Positions 44,959 to 55,328 of a stretch of DNA of 64,000 nucleotides are shown here, piece after piece (position 1 is the stretch's first letter; every line of letters starts with the position of its first letter). The stretch is from Thozetella sp. PMI_491 (lineage: Eukaryota > Ascomycota > Sordariomycetes > Chaetosphaeriales > Chaetosphaeriaceae). The stretch spans positions 248,001-312,000 of the forward strand of contig MU270051.1 in NCBI GenBank assembly GCA_021432635.1, in the 5' to 3' direction. Both the position numbers and the translations under genes were made by a program. The notes under the pieces are model-generated. The model was not told the DNA's origin. It searched no databases and was given only the letters and a program-made list of their open reading frames with translations.

Positions 44959-45494
44959 GAGATCAACAAGAGGCTTCCCGGGGGACGGCGAGCGACATCC
45001 ATGAGGACCCCAAGGTCGTTCCTAATAAATTTTGGGGAGACATACCATCTCCGTCAGTGACAATTTTGGCCGCAAGTTGCCCAACCTCTCATACGAGGAC
45101 GGCGGTGCGCAAAATACGATGTCACGAATCATGAGCATAATGTTTCCTGCTGCAGAGGCAAAAGCAATAAGGCTTATATCCGGCAGAGAGCCGAAGACAG
45201 TTCGAGGCAATTGTTTGCCGTGACAGGTGCCCTAAGCCATGGGCGAGAGATAATTCAGGCCAATGGTGGTCACGTCATCTAGGTCGGAAATCGATTCACT
45301 CTGTCTATTATAGGCAGCAGTGCCAGTGACGATAGGGGAGGTAGTTACGAGGAATGGCACGGCTTGTGTGATCTATTCATCCGCCCCGATCAATAGTCAT
45401 ACAGAGGACAGTACGAAGAAGCGGTCGTTGACCTTAGATACCCGTAAAAATACAAATACTATTCACAAGAGGCTCTCGCTTCTAGTTACAGCGA
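44959..45494. other. convergent intergenic region
   Basis: 3' flanks of the CFEM gene (plus) and the uL22m gene (minus). Moderately AT-rich; nothing else recognised. Confidence 0.6.
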
Positions 45495-46677
45495 TCACCA
45501 TGAGTAATAAGGCCTCTGTGCCGTGACCGGCCTGTCCGGAAGATGAACCCAGGGTCCTTGGTTAAACTTCTTCGCCACCTGTTCCTGGTGCTGACGGATC
45601 CGGGTCTTTTCCTCCTTGAGCACGATCGAGATGCCTGGTCACGGTTCTTAGCCATGCAAGTGTTGGATAGGAGAAATAATATAAGACTTACTCGTCGACG
45701 GCTTCATCTTCATGAACGCCCTGCCCCTAGCTCGGTAATCAGGCTCCTTCCCCCTCCATGGGCCCCGGTTCACCCACGCCTCGGCGACATACATACGTGT
45801 CGGATCCGCAATCTTGAGGTGCTTCCCGTCCTTGGTCTGGATCGAGATCTCGTCCCCCTCGGCCAAAACTTCGCCGGTGACTTTGCCCAGGCCCATACCG
45901 CGTTGCACAACGGCCTGGTCGCGGGCGAGCTCCAGCTGCAGCTTGACCTCAGCAGCCATCTTCTTCTTGCTGTAGCGCATCTGCACCAGCGCATCCTCCA
46001 AGGTCTTGCCCTGGATCTGCCGCGCGAGCATCACCAGCTTCTTGACCGATGTGGCCAGAAATGGCGACCGCGAAAGAATCTCGCGCTCCGTCCGCGCGAT
46101 CCTGGATGCCCGGGACTCCTTGCTGAATGGATCAGTGCCGAGGTGCACGCGTCGGATCACCATCTTGCGCTCCCACCGCACCCGGCTGCGAGGATCGGGG
46201 TCGACCGCGCGCGCAGTGTGGGCTGGGAGAAGCGAGGACCAAGGCCCCTCGAGCTGCGACCCGGCAGCGTCGGTCTGGCCTTCGGGAGTCCCCTGGGATG
46301 CAGCATTGACCTCGTCGGCGAAGATGGAGGAGCTGTCGAGGCCGGTGGGCTTGAGTCGATCCATAAGCTTCTTACGTTCGTCTTTGGTTCCCGTCAACTC
46401 CTTGGCGAACTCAACAGTTTCGTCTTTCTTCTTGCGTCCGAAGATCCATGACTTGGACGGCGTGTTGTGGAATGCCCGGGAGGATTGCGTCGAGGATGGC
46501 GTGAGGGTGAGGGCCTGGAGCGCCGGGAGGAGGCCGTTGGGTGTCGCCGACGGGGCGCGAGCGAGCCTAGACGCTGCAGATGGGTTAGAGCTCCATCAAG
46601 TACTGGCAGATGTCGGCCTTGCTCAAAGCTTGCTTACCGCCCTGTACGAGCCGTCTTGACGGCAAATTGGCGCTCAT
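45495..46677 (-). CDS. MRPL22: mitochondrial large-subunit ribosomal protein uL22m (353 aa)
   Basis: Three exons: 46677-46638, 46573-45692, 45634-45495 (1062 bases); splice phases agree (G+CG, A+GC). The N-terminus (MSANLPSRRLVQGASRLARA) is basic and Ser/Arg-rich with no acidic residues, a mitochondrial presequence, continuing to SSRAFHNTPSKSW. The L22 domain covers about residues 180-300, with SPFLATSVKKLVMLARQIQG and LEDALVQMRYSKKKMAAEV, the 'K...A.QI.G....A..L.FS.KK.A' pattern of uL22, then YVAEAWVNRGPWRGKEPDYR. It lies at the polypeptide exit tunnel of the mitoribosome. The C-terminal exon (KEEKTRIRQHQEQV...) is a fungal extension and is easily missed, because the middle exon reads on past its donor. 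Confidence 0.88.
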
Positions 46678-47661
46678 TGTGTGCTGGCATTCACAAAGTC
46701 GTAGAGTCGACCGGTCGGGAGCCCGAAGCTTGACGAGAAAAATATTGTCCTCCAATCGATGTTCGCGCTAAGCCCAATTCGGCGAGGTCTTAGCTGCCCC
46801 TAACCCCTGAACTTCAAGCAAGCCATCAAACAAAACAAAGATAGACAACTATTGAGGTTTGCAGCAATTGAGAGAACTTGAATTTTTAAATGCAATGATA
46901 CATGTTAAACTCTCGATATATTTCAATAGAAACTACTTTGAGAATAGATAGTCTTGTGTACCACGTGACTTAAGACTATCTTCATAACGTTGCCTCGAGC
47001 TTCACTTCTCCAACCAAAGAACAAAGGGAGCTTAGCAAGTATTGATTTGAAGTGAAATTGACTTAAATAAAGTGAATTTATCGATTTCTGTGCTGGGGAC
47101 GTTTTAATAGCGGGAGATAGGAGTGCCTAAGGTGAGATGAGGGTGCGCAGGACGAGTGGCAGGCATACCAAACACCTACCTCAATGGCGGAAGACACCAG
47201 GGCCTGTGAGGTAGCATACAGCCCACGATGGTCGGCGATGGCTTCTTTGGAGCTTCCTTTAGTAAATTTAATGGGATTTATGGAAACATGAAACACCTTT
47301 GGGCCCCGCGGTACACATGTTCCACCAAAGTTGTCTTCAGGTAATGACAGTCCAGTGGTGGGTTAGACAATGCAAAGCAAGTCCTCACCTCCCCTCTTCC
47401 TGTCGTTACTTTTTTTTTCAGACGCGGCCCTAAGCTATTTTGTTGCTCTCGTGCCCCAACTTGAATTCAGAGCGTGAAGTGAGTTTAGCTTCTAAATTAT
47501 TTTCACCACCACGCTCTCTCGCGGAATCCAAACCACACAAACATCACCTTAACGAGAAACTGGATTCCCCCATTTGTGCTGGTAAGTTCTCCCTACCGTT
47601 ATTGCTATTGAAATCAAACCATTGAATTCATACGGAAACCTAGAACACAGAATACATCATC
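46678..47661. other. divergent promoter region, AT-rich core
   Basis: Between the uL22m start (minus) and the Ser/Thr-rich membrane protein start (plus). Around 46830-47090 it is strongly AT-rich, unlike most of the window, and contains an inverted repeat around a CACGTG site. No gene seen. Confidence 0.6.
46946..46981. promoter_or_regulatory. 10-base inverted repeat flanking a CACGTG E-box
   Basis: AGATAGTCTT at 46946-46955 is a perfect inverted copy of AAGACTATCT at 46972-46981. The 16-base spacer contains CACGTG (46962-46967), nearly central. CACGTG is the standard bHLH target (for example Cbf1/Pho4-type factors). It lies about 270 bases upstream of the uL22m start and about 680 bases upstream of the membrane protein start. 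Confidence 0.5.
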
Positions 47662-48928
47662 ATGACCGCTCTCCCTGGCCGGCCGAGCCGGTTTGCTGCC
47701 CTCTTTTTCGTCCTGCTCGCCTTCACTACCATCCAAGGCGGAGGATCCCAGCACCTAGGGGCCGTCGAGGCCAAACCCGCTGGTAAGAAGGAAAAAAACA
47801 CACGAATTCAACTTATTTGCTAACCAATGAAACTCAGTCGATGCTGCAATTTCTCCCGTCGCGGTTGTCGACGCAGCCTCGACTCCAGAGGAGTCTGAGA
47901 TCATCGTCGTCTCTTTCCTCTCCGTTGTGCTCACTCCGGACAAAGGTGACATGGCGTCACCAGTCGACTCGGCCACAATGCCTCCCGCTCTGAGTGGAGG
48001 TGGCTTCACCATATCGACCGCTCTCAGCTCTACTTCGGCCGCGGCTGTGAAGAACTCCGTCTCCACCAGTGCGGTCAGTTCTGGCACTCCATCTGCCGAC
48101 ACGGAAATCAGCACTGCCACTATGCTGGTCATCGCGACTGTTACTGCAGAGGAGTCGGCCTCTGAGATCACTCTTGACTCTTCGGACTCCGCCACAGCGT
48201 TGAGAGACAGCTCCGTGTTGGTTAGTAGTAGAACGGCCAATACCCCCTCCACCATTCCGCAGTTGCCCTTTCCTTCGTCGTCTCTCACCCCGGCGACGAG
48301 CCAGCCGGTCCCATCAAGCAGCTCGTCGGCCATTTCCGGCCAGGACAATGCCGATACTACCCCGGTCTCGATTGGCGTCACAGCTGCTATCCTCGTACTT
48401 CTCGGAATGGGAATTGTTATTTACTTCTACATCCGCAAGAAGCGTCTCCAGGAACCCGCCAGAGCTGAGACCCCCCCGCCTTTCCATACTGAAGTGGGCT
48501 TCGGCGGTTCGATCTTGGGATCCGATGAGCCCCTTGGAACCGTGAGTGGAAACATTGGAAGCCGTGGAACACGCACTTTGGAGCCGCCAATCGAGCTGGT
48601 TAACCGGCCGAAGCATTCTGTGCCCTCAATGTGGAGCTGCGCCGACTCTACAGTCCTGGCCTATAGCCCCGAAGCACTCCAGTGGAGCATCCCAGCGGCC
48701 AGCGGCAACATGAGCCCCCCTCATCCTGCTCATGTCTACCCGCCACGCCCGACATCTCAGCCACCCGGAGGTGCTCTCCGCGACGCGTACCTGCCTCCGT
48801 ACCACAGTTTCCCGGACGGTTCGATCGATCCTCTTCGATCCTCCCCCTCCCTGGAGCCGTTCCCCGCGTTTCCATACCCGGTTAGAGGACCACTTGAGCC
48901 GGTGGATGAAGGTTTCGAGTTGCCTTGA
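47662..48928 (+). CDS. Ser/Thr-rich single-pass membrane protein, wall-sensor-like (403 aa)
   Basis: Exons 47662-47782 and 47838-48928 (1212 bases); G+TC at the junction gives Val. An N-terminal signal peptide (FAALFFVLLAFTTIQGGGS) precedes about 180 residues rich in Ser, Thr, Ala and Val without cysteines. One membrane helix follows (TAAILVLLGMGIVIYFY) with the stop-transfer IRKKRLQEPARAE, then a Pro-rich cytosolic tail of about 170 residues (PPHPAHVYPPRPTSQPPGG). Overall shape is like Mid2/Wsc-type or SKG6-type surface proteins, but no Cys-rich head is present, so I name no family. Its Ser/Thr stalk would be O-mannosylated. A Pro-rich tail suggests binding of SH3- or WW-type partners (inference). 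Confidence 0.72.
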
Positions 48929-49750
48929 AGCCCATCGTCCTGGTCTGCAGGCACTATACATTCTCGACAGATGGCGTCCTTCCATCCCTAGTAGGAATCG
49001 GCCATCCCCCCCACCCCCCCCCAATTCTCGTGAATATCACATTTCTGCTCTTCCTTTTTATTTCCTTTGTATTTCTAGCAGGACAGAAAGATATCCAAGA
49101 GTGGCTCCCTTGAGGAGTTCTTCACGGCTGTAGCGCGACATGCGAGGGATAACTAGGACTTGGTTGGAGCGATGAATCGACGAAGGACATCACGAGACAT
49201 CCATGTAACTTACAATGGTCGCACTTCCACAGGTGCGAGAACTGCCAGCCAAGCAGGCCACCCTGCGGGCCAAATCAACTCCCTTTATTCCTTGCATTTG
49301 GAACATGAGTGCGGGCTCGAGGGCAGCGGACCCAGTAGATCCGTCTAAAGAGGCCCGCTCTGGGCACATGTTGAGGACCCAATGCAGACGGGAAAGTGGA
49401 GGCTTTATGAAGGGTTGACGCGTACAGGTTGCCGGTCACAACAGTCTCACGCCTCATTACAGTTTTGTCAATGTTTTTTGTTATCGGATTTTGGTTCATC
49501 AGGGTGCTGTATTGTACCAATCAGCCATCTAGAAATGCCAACGCAGAACACGTTGAGCCTCGTGTTGATGCAGTTTTTGGGCCCCCCTTTCCTTCATTCC
49601 ATCCATGAAAGAGACCAAAACGCGAGATAAGCATGCCGAAGTACGCCATCACCATGGATTCCCTCGAAAAGAGCCCCTCCACGTCCTCTCCGCTCCTGTG
49701 CAGACAGAGCGTTCGATGCCACGACTTCAGACCCCCTCCCCGGACAACAT
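48929..49750. other. convergent intergenic region
   Basis: 3' flanks of the Ser/Thr-rich protein gene and of cpc-2. No gene or RNA recognised. Confidence 0.6.
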
Positions 49751-51134
49751 TTATGCCCGCGACATGACACCCCACGCCCGGATGATGTTGTCGGTGTAGC
49801 CGGCGAACAGGGTCTGGCCATCGGCGCTCCAGGCCAGGGACACACACTCGGGCTCACGGCTCTTCTTGCCGACGGCCTGGAACTCAGGCTTGAGCTCATC
49901 GACCTTGCTCTTCTTCTCGAGGTCGAAGATGATGATGCTGCTGGAGGTGGCAGCGCAGAGCCAGTATCGGTTGGGCGAGAAGACGAGGGCGTGGATCTCG
50001 TCGTTGGCGTTCAGCGAGTACAGGTGCTTGCTCTCGTTAAGATCCCAGAGCATCGTCGTACCGTCCTTGCCGCCGGAGGCGCACAGAGATCCATCGGGGG
50101 AGATGGTCACAGTGTTGATGTAGCCGGTGTGGCCGATGTGGTCGGTCTGGAGCTTGCAGCTGGAGAGCTCCCAAACCTAAGCCGGCCGGTTAGTATGGCG
50201 TCACCGGGCGGGTACGGTAGCGAGAGAATGAGTAGGATGGCGGGAAGGATCAGTGCAGGGTGTGTGTTGGTCTCATTGCTTGCGAGCAAGCTCTGAAGTA
50301 GCAAATACTTTGAATTGGATGCAAACATCATGCGAAGCCAAAGGGGTAGAGAATTCGGTAGTCACCACCGGGTGTGCAACGTACCTTCACAAGCTTGTCC
50401 CAGCCAGAGGAGACAATGACAGGGTTCTGGGGGTTGGGCGAGAAGCGCACGCACGAAACCCACTCGGTGTGGCCCTTGTCGGTGATGGTGTACTTGCAGT
50501 CACCGAGAGTGTTCCACAGCTTGATGGTCCGGTCGCGCGAGCCCGAGACGATCTGGCGGTTGTCGGCGGAGAAAGAGACGGAGAGGACGTCGTTGGTGTG
50601 GCCAACGAAGCGGCGGGTGGTGTTGCCGGTGGCAAGCTCCCACAGGCGGAGAGTCTTGTCCCACGAGGCAGACAGGGCATAGGCGCCGTCAGACGAGATA
50701 ACCTGCCAGGTCCATCAGTATTGGCATGCCTTCTTCCAAGGACCAAATATTCTATCCGGGACGTACACAGTCGGAGACGATGTGGGAGTGGCCGTGGAGA
50801 GATCGCTTAGGGTAGCCGTACTGCGACTCGTCGCGGGTGAGGTTCCAGATGATCAGGGTCTTGTCGCGGGAGGCCGAGAGGAGCATGTTGGGGCTGTCTT
50901 CATGTAAGCACAGAGTCCTGGCGCCCAGATGGGAGGAGAAATCGTGTCGTACTTCTCGAGAGAGGTGGCCAAGCTGGTGACCCAGCCATTCTGAGATCAA
51001 GGTCAGTCTCGAGTGTCTGGATGCTTCGGCGCGGGCAAGATAGCCGGGGCGTCTGCAGTGCGCAGCCCGAAAGCCTGGGAGAATCAACTTACGTGGCCCT
51101 CAAGAGTGCCCTTGAGAATAAGCTGCTCAGCCAT
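49751..51134 (-). CDS. cpc-2: RACK1 orthologue, G-protein beta-like WD40 ribosomal protein (316 aa)
   Basis: Five exons: 51134-51093, 50990-50953, 50893-50767, 50702-50385, 50176-49751; total 951 bases, 316 residues, the usual RACK1 length. It opens [20 protein letters not shown] and carries seven WD repeats ([76 protein letters not shown] and others). RACK1/Cpc2/Asc1 sits on the 40S head near the mRNA exit and couples signalling to translation; in Neurospora and Aspergillus it affects general amino acid control and development. The fourth intron (50177-50384, 208 bases) is longer than the others and contains a snoRNA-like element, as the ASC1 intron does in yeast. Confidence 0.95.
50246..50335 (-). 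ncRNA. C/D box snoRNA candidate, U24/snR24-like, in a cpc-2 intron
   Basis: On the minus strand, inside the cpc-2 intron: a C box ATGATGT (50325-50331), then a guide TATTTGCTACT (50297-50307), a short perfect hairpin GCTTGC-TC-GCAAGC, a C'-like ATGAGA, and a D box CTGA (50250-50253). The 11-base guide is complementary to AGTAGCAAATA, which I recall from the conserved large-subunit rRNA segment methylated under U24 guidance. Yeast U24 (snR24) lies in the intron of ASC1, the orthologue of this gene. The second U24 guide (CACCAAGATCT) is not seen, D' is degenerate and the terminal stem is weak. Boundaries are approximate. Confidence 0.6.
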
Positions 51135-52035
51135 ACTGTAGAGTCCTTCGTGAGGTTATCAAGAGGATCAATTGGAAATGGGTGAGCGGTGGTTCTCGAT
51201 TGCCTCGTTCGTCAAGTTTGAGGTTCGAAAGCCTGGCTGCACTAAATTCTGAAATTTTTGTGTGGGAAAATAGGGTCGGCGAAAACGTGGGGTCCTGGCC
51301 AATCAGCTGGTGGGAGCGGTGAAGCTCGTCCCCAGTGTAAGACGGAGGGAGAAATTTCGACTGGCCCCGTTTTGGAGAAACTGAGCTCCGTCAGCCAAGA
51401 CGGAGCAGAGACGCTTTCGACGAGGGTAATGGCTGAGAGCTGACTAGTAGAGGGGTGTATATAGGGTCTTGGTATTAGAAATCTTCGAAAAAAAGATCAT
51501 GATTTGGGTATCTCGCTGAAACGGTAACTGCTAAGGTACATATAGTCTCTTCGCCTCGGCTGGCTTAATGCATGTTGTACTGGAGAGCGAGCTCCTGCCC
51601 GAGTCCATGTGCGTAGACCACGCCGGGATTATAACCTGTCGATTATTGCCATCCTCTTCTGGCGGAATCGTCCCTCTAGAACCATGCTGCAGACCGGTCC
51701 AGGCTTGGCCTAGGCTCGTTGTGGTCTTCTTGTCGTTATGACGGAACTTCTGCCGCTCCTGGGCCCCTGGTCCATAATACCGCGGGATGATGGCGCCGAG
51801 CACTGCTGACAATTCTGGTTGTAGGAACGCACTCTTGTGAGTGCTCCTAGCAGCAGTCAATCGTTATCCTTTCGAAGCTGCTGTTCCTGGACCATGGCGA
51901 TCATGGTGTATGCGTTTGATTTGTAGCGCCGGACGTCCCGTGACGAAGGTGGGTGTGGTGCGCAAAACCATCACGCGCAGCCCTTGATAACAAGCATACT
52001 CGGGCGTATAAAGTGCCCAGCTCCTGTCACTCTGG
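51135..52035. other. intergenic, cpc-2 promoter and TAF8 3' flank
   Basis: Both neighbours are on the minus strand. A 109-codon minus-strand frame at 51531-51860 has no recognisable features and is not called. Confidence 0.6.
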
Positions 52036-53234
52036 TCACCGCCCAAGCAGCGATTCGCCGGCAGGCCTCCGCGCCCCGGGCCGGGTCATTTCTAGCCTGG
52101 CCCTCTTTCTCTCAGTGTTGACAATCATGCTGTGATCGGCGATTTCGAATCGCCCCATGGCTCCATGGCTCGGAAGCCCTCCGGCGTCCCTAGCCTTGCC
52201 CTTGGTCCTGCTAGACTCGTCCTCGATAGCCTCGCGCATGGCTCCCTCCCACAGATTGTACCTGTTCTTACGGTTAGGCACCAGTTGTGCGGAAGACCAC
52301 ACCTCCTTCTGCTTGGCGATTTTGCTGGCGCGCATGAGCCGCCGCAATGCCTCCTCCCCGAGCCTTGCCTCCTTGGCCGCTGCTTCCCGGAGCTTCTTGG
52401 GGTCCCCGCGCGGTATCTCCTCGGGTTCAAGCGGCCGCGTTGGCTTCTGGGACTTTGGCTCTGGCTGAGATGGCTGGGAGTCGAGGATGGACTGGGACTG
52501 TTTGTCCGGGTGGAAGATGCCCCAGTCATTGGAGACTGTGACGGAGGCGACATCCTGTGGCGTGTATTTGTATGTGTGTATGCTCGGGAACGAGGGAAAC
52601 GACTCGGGGATAAAGGTTTTTGCCGTCTTTTCCTCTGTACCGCTCAGCTCCTCGTCGAGGATGGGTATTACAAGGTCGTTTGTTCGCTTCAGTACGAGGT
52701 CGGTCCACTCAGGCTCCCGTTTGGCCTTTGGCACAGGCGGCTTGAGGTGCGGCTTGAGGGCGGACGTGGTGAGATTGAAATACTTGATTGTGTTTTCGAA
52801 GTCGACTGGGTTTGCGTGGGAGCGACGAGCGGCCGATGCCAGAGCCTGTACATGTTCGAACATCGATGTCATGTCTAGACGAGCAGAGTCAGCTGTCGAA
52901 ATTCACCAAGGACGGCGCCCTGGGAAATATGAGAAGGCGTACAAGCTTCTGCGAGCTCCGTAAATGTCTCCATGGCCAGGGGATCCGCAGAATCAAACCC
53001 GACCTTGTCGAGGACAAGCCCGATGCTTCGGCGCAGGCCGCTTTTGGCGAGCTCGTCGGCAGTCACCGTCGTAGATGCGCTATCCGAAGATTCGTCCATG
53101 TCGATGGGAAAGGCCGTGTAGGAGGCGGCAGTCCGAAGGCGCTTGCCAGCAGGATGATCAACCTCTGATGTCGCAGCCCTCTTGCGCGAAGCAGACTCCA
53201 TCGCAGGTGAATCGTCCAGTCGCGCCGGACTCAT
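52036..53234 (-). CDS. TAF8: TFIID subunit TAF8 homologue (376 aa)
   Basis: Exons 53234-52943 and 52874-52036 (1131 bases); T+AC rebuilds the Tyr of AEAYMTSMFEHV. After a basic N-terminus (SRKRAATSEVDHPAGKRLR), residues ~60-120 form the bromodomain-associated histone fold (LAKSGLRRSIGLVLDKVGFD, then FEHVQALASAARRS). The TAF8 C-terminal signature follows: PEWTDLVLKRTND, IPESFPSFPSIHTYKYTPQ. It then has a charged helical stretch and basic tail. TAF8 pairs with TAF10 in TFIID, the general factor recognising core promoters. Start at 53234 is the first Met of an open frame; MESASRKR, 11 codons later, is an alternative. Confidence 0.88.
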
Positions 53235-53922
53235 CGAGGCGGGAATCCGGCGAATCGAAGGCTGCGTGCTCTACAAGATAGTAACCACTGGACGGGAGAC
53301 GTTGAACGAGGGCAGCGCGCACAAAGTTGCGGCGAGGGTGAGAAGCGAAAAGCGACTTGGCGTATTCGAGATGTATGCGATTGTTGACCAAAGCTCAAGA
53401 TCCGGAGCGGGAGGCTCTGGCTGGGCGCTCGGGCCATGTTTGGCGCGTGCCAAAATTTAACGCCACGGGCACCAATGCTTGCTTGACTGCCTGGGAGGGT
53501 CCTATGACCTGCCCCTCCACAGTGCAAGTGCAGGTGTGTTTTGGCCTGGCCTTGAGCGCAATGCCGTATTTACAGAGCACGAAACGCAAGATGAACGTAA
53601 TAGAGGCGCAAAAGAGATTGATAGCTGGGGGTTTTTCTGTATTTCCGGATTGAAGCAGCCTTCGTTCTCAAATCTATGGCTTCTTGCATCTTTCAGACCA
53701 GCCGACAGGCGGGTCTGGCCCACGTGCGAAGGTGGCTTGCTTATCTGCCCCGAATTCAGGGGTTAGACTGTCGTTTAGGGAGAAAATATCACCGACCGGC
53801 TGCTCGTTTTTTTTTTTGGGCTACCTCCTCCCTCAAACGCCCCTGGGACTTGATTCTGCCCAGGCCTGAGTTCTTGAGAGTGAGAAAGCTTGCACAGTCT
53901 TTTCTGCCTAACCGCCTGCAAA
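53235..53922. other. divergent promoter region of TAF8 and the LRR-kinase
   Basis: 688 bases between divergent starts, with a short T homopolymer near 53808. No gene recognised. Confidence 0.6.
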
Positions 53923-55311
53923 ATGCACGATCTCGATGTCCTCCGCGATGGCGGATACCTCAACCAGAACCTTACCAAGTTCAAGTTGACCTGCCCCCTA
54001 GACTCGTTTCCTGATGAGATCAGACATCTTGGCGAGACCCTGGAACAGCTTGATCTCTCTGGGACGGGTCTTTCGTCACTACCGGCTGAGCTCGGGACGA
54101 ACTTGCCCAAGCTCAAGGTCGCATTCTTCTCCAACTGCAACTTCAAGGTCTTCCCCAAGGAGCTGGCCTCATGCCCGCAGCTGGAGATGGTGGCCTTCCG
54201 GAGCAATGGGATGGAGGAGATCCCAGAGAACTCTCTCCCACCCCGTCTCAGATGGCTCATTCTCACAGACAACCAGCTGTCGGCCCTTCCCGCGAGCATT
54301 GGGCAGTGCCCGAGGCTCCAGAAATGCATGTTAGCCGGCAACCGGCTGCAGGCGCTCCCCTCGGAGATGGCACAGTGCAAGAAGCTGGGCCTACTGCGGC
54401 TCAGTGCGAACCAACTCGAAAGCCTTCCCCCGTGGCTGTTTGAGCTGCCAGAGCTCGCATTTCTTTCCTTCGCCGGGAACCCCTGCTCTAGGCCCGGGGC
54501 CAACGGCGAAACAGCGCGGTCGGCTCCTGGTCTCGCCAACGTCAGCTGGGGCGACCTGCGTATCGAGCACACCCTTGGGTCCGGCGCATCAGGCATCATC
54601 TCCAAGGGCACCTGGCAGCAGTCACCCACCTACAGCGAAGAGGTGGCGGTCAAGCTCTTCCGAGGTGCCCTCACCAGCGACGGCACGCCTGCCGACGAGA
54701 TGGCTGCTTGCTTGGCGGCAGGATCGCACGAAAGCCTAATCGATATTCTCGGGCGCATTCACGACCACCCGGACGAGGAAGCTGCCTCCGAGAACAAGTT
54801 CCAAGGTGGCATCGTGATGCAGCTGATCCCACCTTACTACGCCGTGCTGGGCCAGCCCCCTTCGCTGACGAGCTGCACCCGGGACTGCTACGCCGAGGAC
54901 GCAGTCCTGGATGGTGCCAGGGCTGTGGCGATCCTGAGGGGGATCGCGAGTGCGGCGGAGCACCTCCATTCGAGAGGCATCGCGCACGGCGACATCTATG
55001 CGCACAACATCCTCGTCAGCGGAGAAGATGGGCATGCGCTCCTCGGGGACTTCGGAGCCGCTACGGTGTATGGCCAGGGGACAGCACGCAACTGCGCGAT
55101 CGAGAGATTGGAGGTGCTAGCTTTCGCTCATCTCACCGAGGACATCCTCGGACTGGTCAAGGAGGAGAGCGTGGATTTCCGGAATGGTTTGGAAGATCTA
55201 CATCGCCGGTGTGTCAGCGGCGAGAGTGGCGCACGGCCCACCTTCACCGAAATCGTTGAGGAGCTGCAGGGGATGGTGGGCTGGAGGGCCATGATGCGGC
55301 TGCCCAACTAG
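53923..55311 (+). CDS. leucine-rich repeat protein kinase of bacterial type (462 aa)
   Basis: Intronless; the start is the ATG of MHDLDVLRDGGYL. The N-terminal half (about 15-200) holds leucine-rich repeats (LEQLDLSGTGLSSLPAELG, LRWLILTDNQLSALPASIG, RLQKCMLAGNRLQALPSEM). The kinase domain runs from about 210: Gly loop LGSGASGIISKG near 219, VAVKLF with the Lys near 241, DEMAACLAAGSHESL, catalytic loop HGDIYAHN near 354 (HGD in place of HRD, Asp and Asn kept), and LGDFGAA near 375. Cytosolic; no signal peptide or membrane span. The LRR-then-kinase order and exact phrases recall the 'LRR-containing protein kinase family' of Pseudomonas-like bacteria, not fungal kinases. Substrate unknown. The key catalytic residues suggest activity. 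Confidence 0.85.
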   Translation: MHDLDVLRDGGYLNQNLTKFKLTCPLDSFPDEIRHLGETLEQLDLSGTGLSSLPAELGTNLPKLKVAFFSNCNFKVFPKELASCPQLEMVAFRSNGMEEIPENSLPPRLRWLILTDNQLSALPASIGQCPRLQKCMLAGNRLQALPSEMAQCKKLGLLRLSANQLESLPPWLFELPELAFLSFAGNPCSRPGANGETARSAPGLANVSWGDLRIEHTLGSGASGIISKGTWQQSPTYSEEVAVKLFRGALTSDGTPADEMAACLAAGSHESLIDILGRIHDHPDEEAASENKFQGGIVMQLIPPYYAVLGQPPSLTSCTRDCYAEDAVLDGARAVAILRGIASAAEHLHSRGIAHGDIYAHNILVSGEDGHALLGDFGAATVYGQGTARNCAIERLEVLAFAHLTEDILGLVKEESVDFRNGLEDLHRRCVSGESGARPTFTEIVEELQGMVGWRAMMRLPN

Positions 55312-55328
55312 GAGAGAGAGAGAGAGAG
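55312..55328. repeat. GA dinucleotide microsatellite
   Basis: A (GA)n run begins directly after the LRR-kinase stop codon, in its 3' UTR. Confidence 0.8.
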
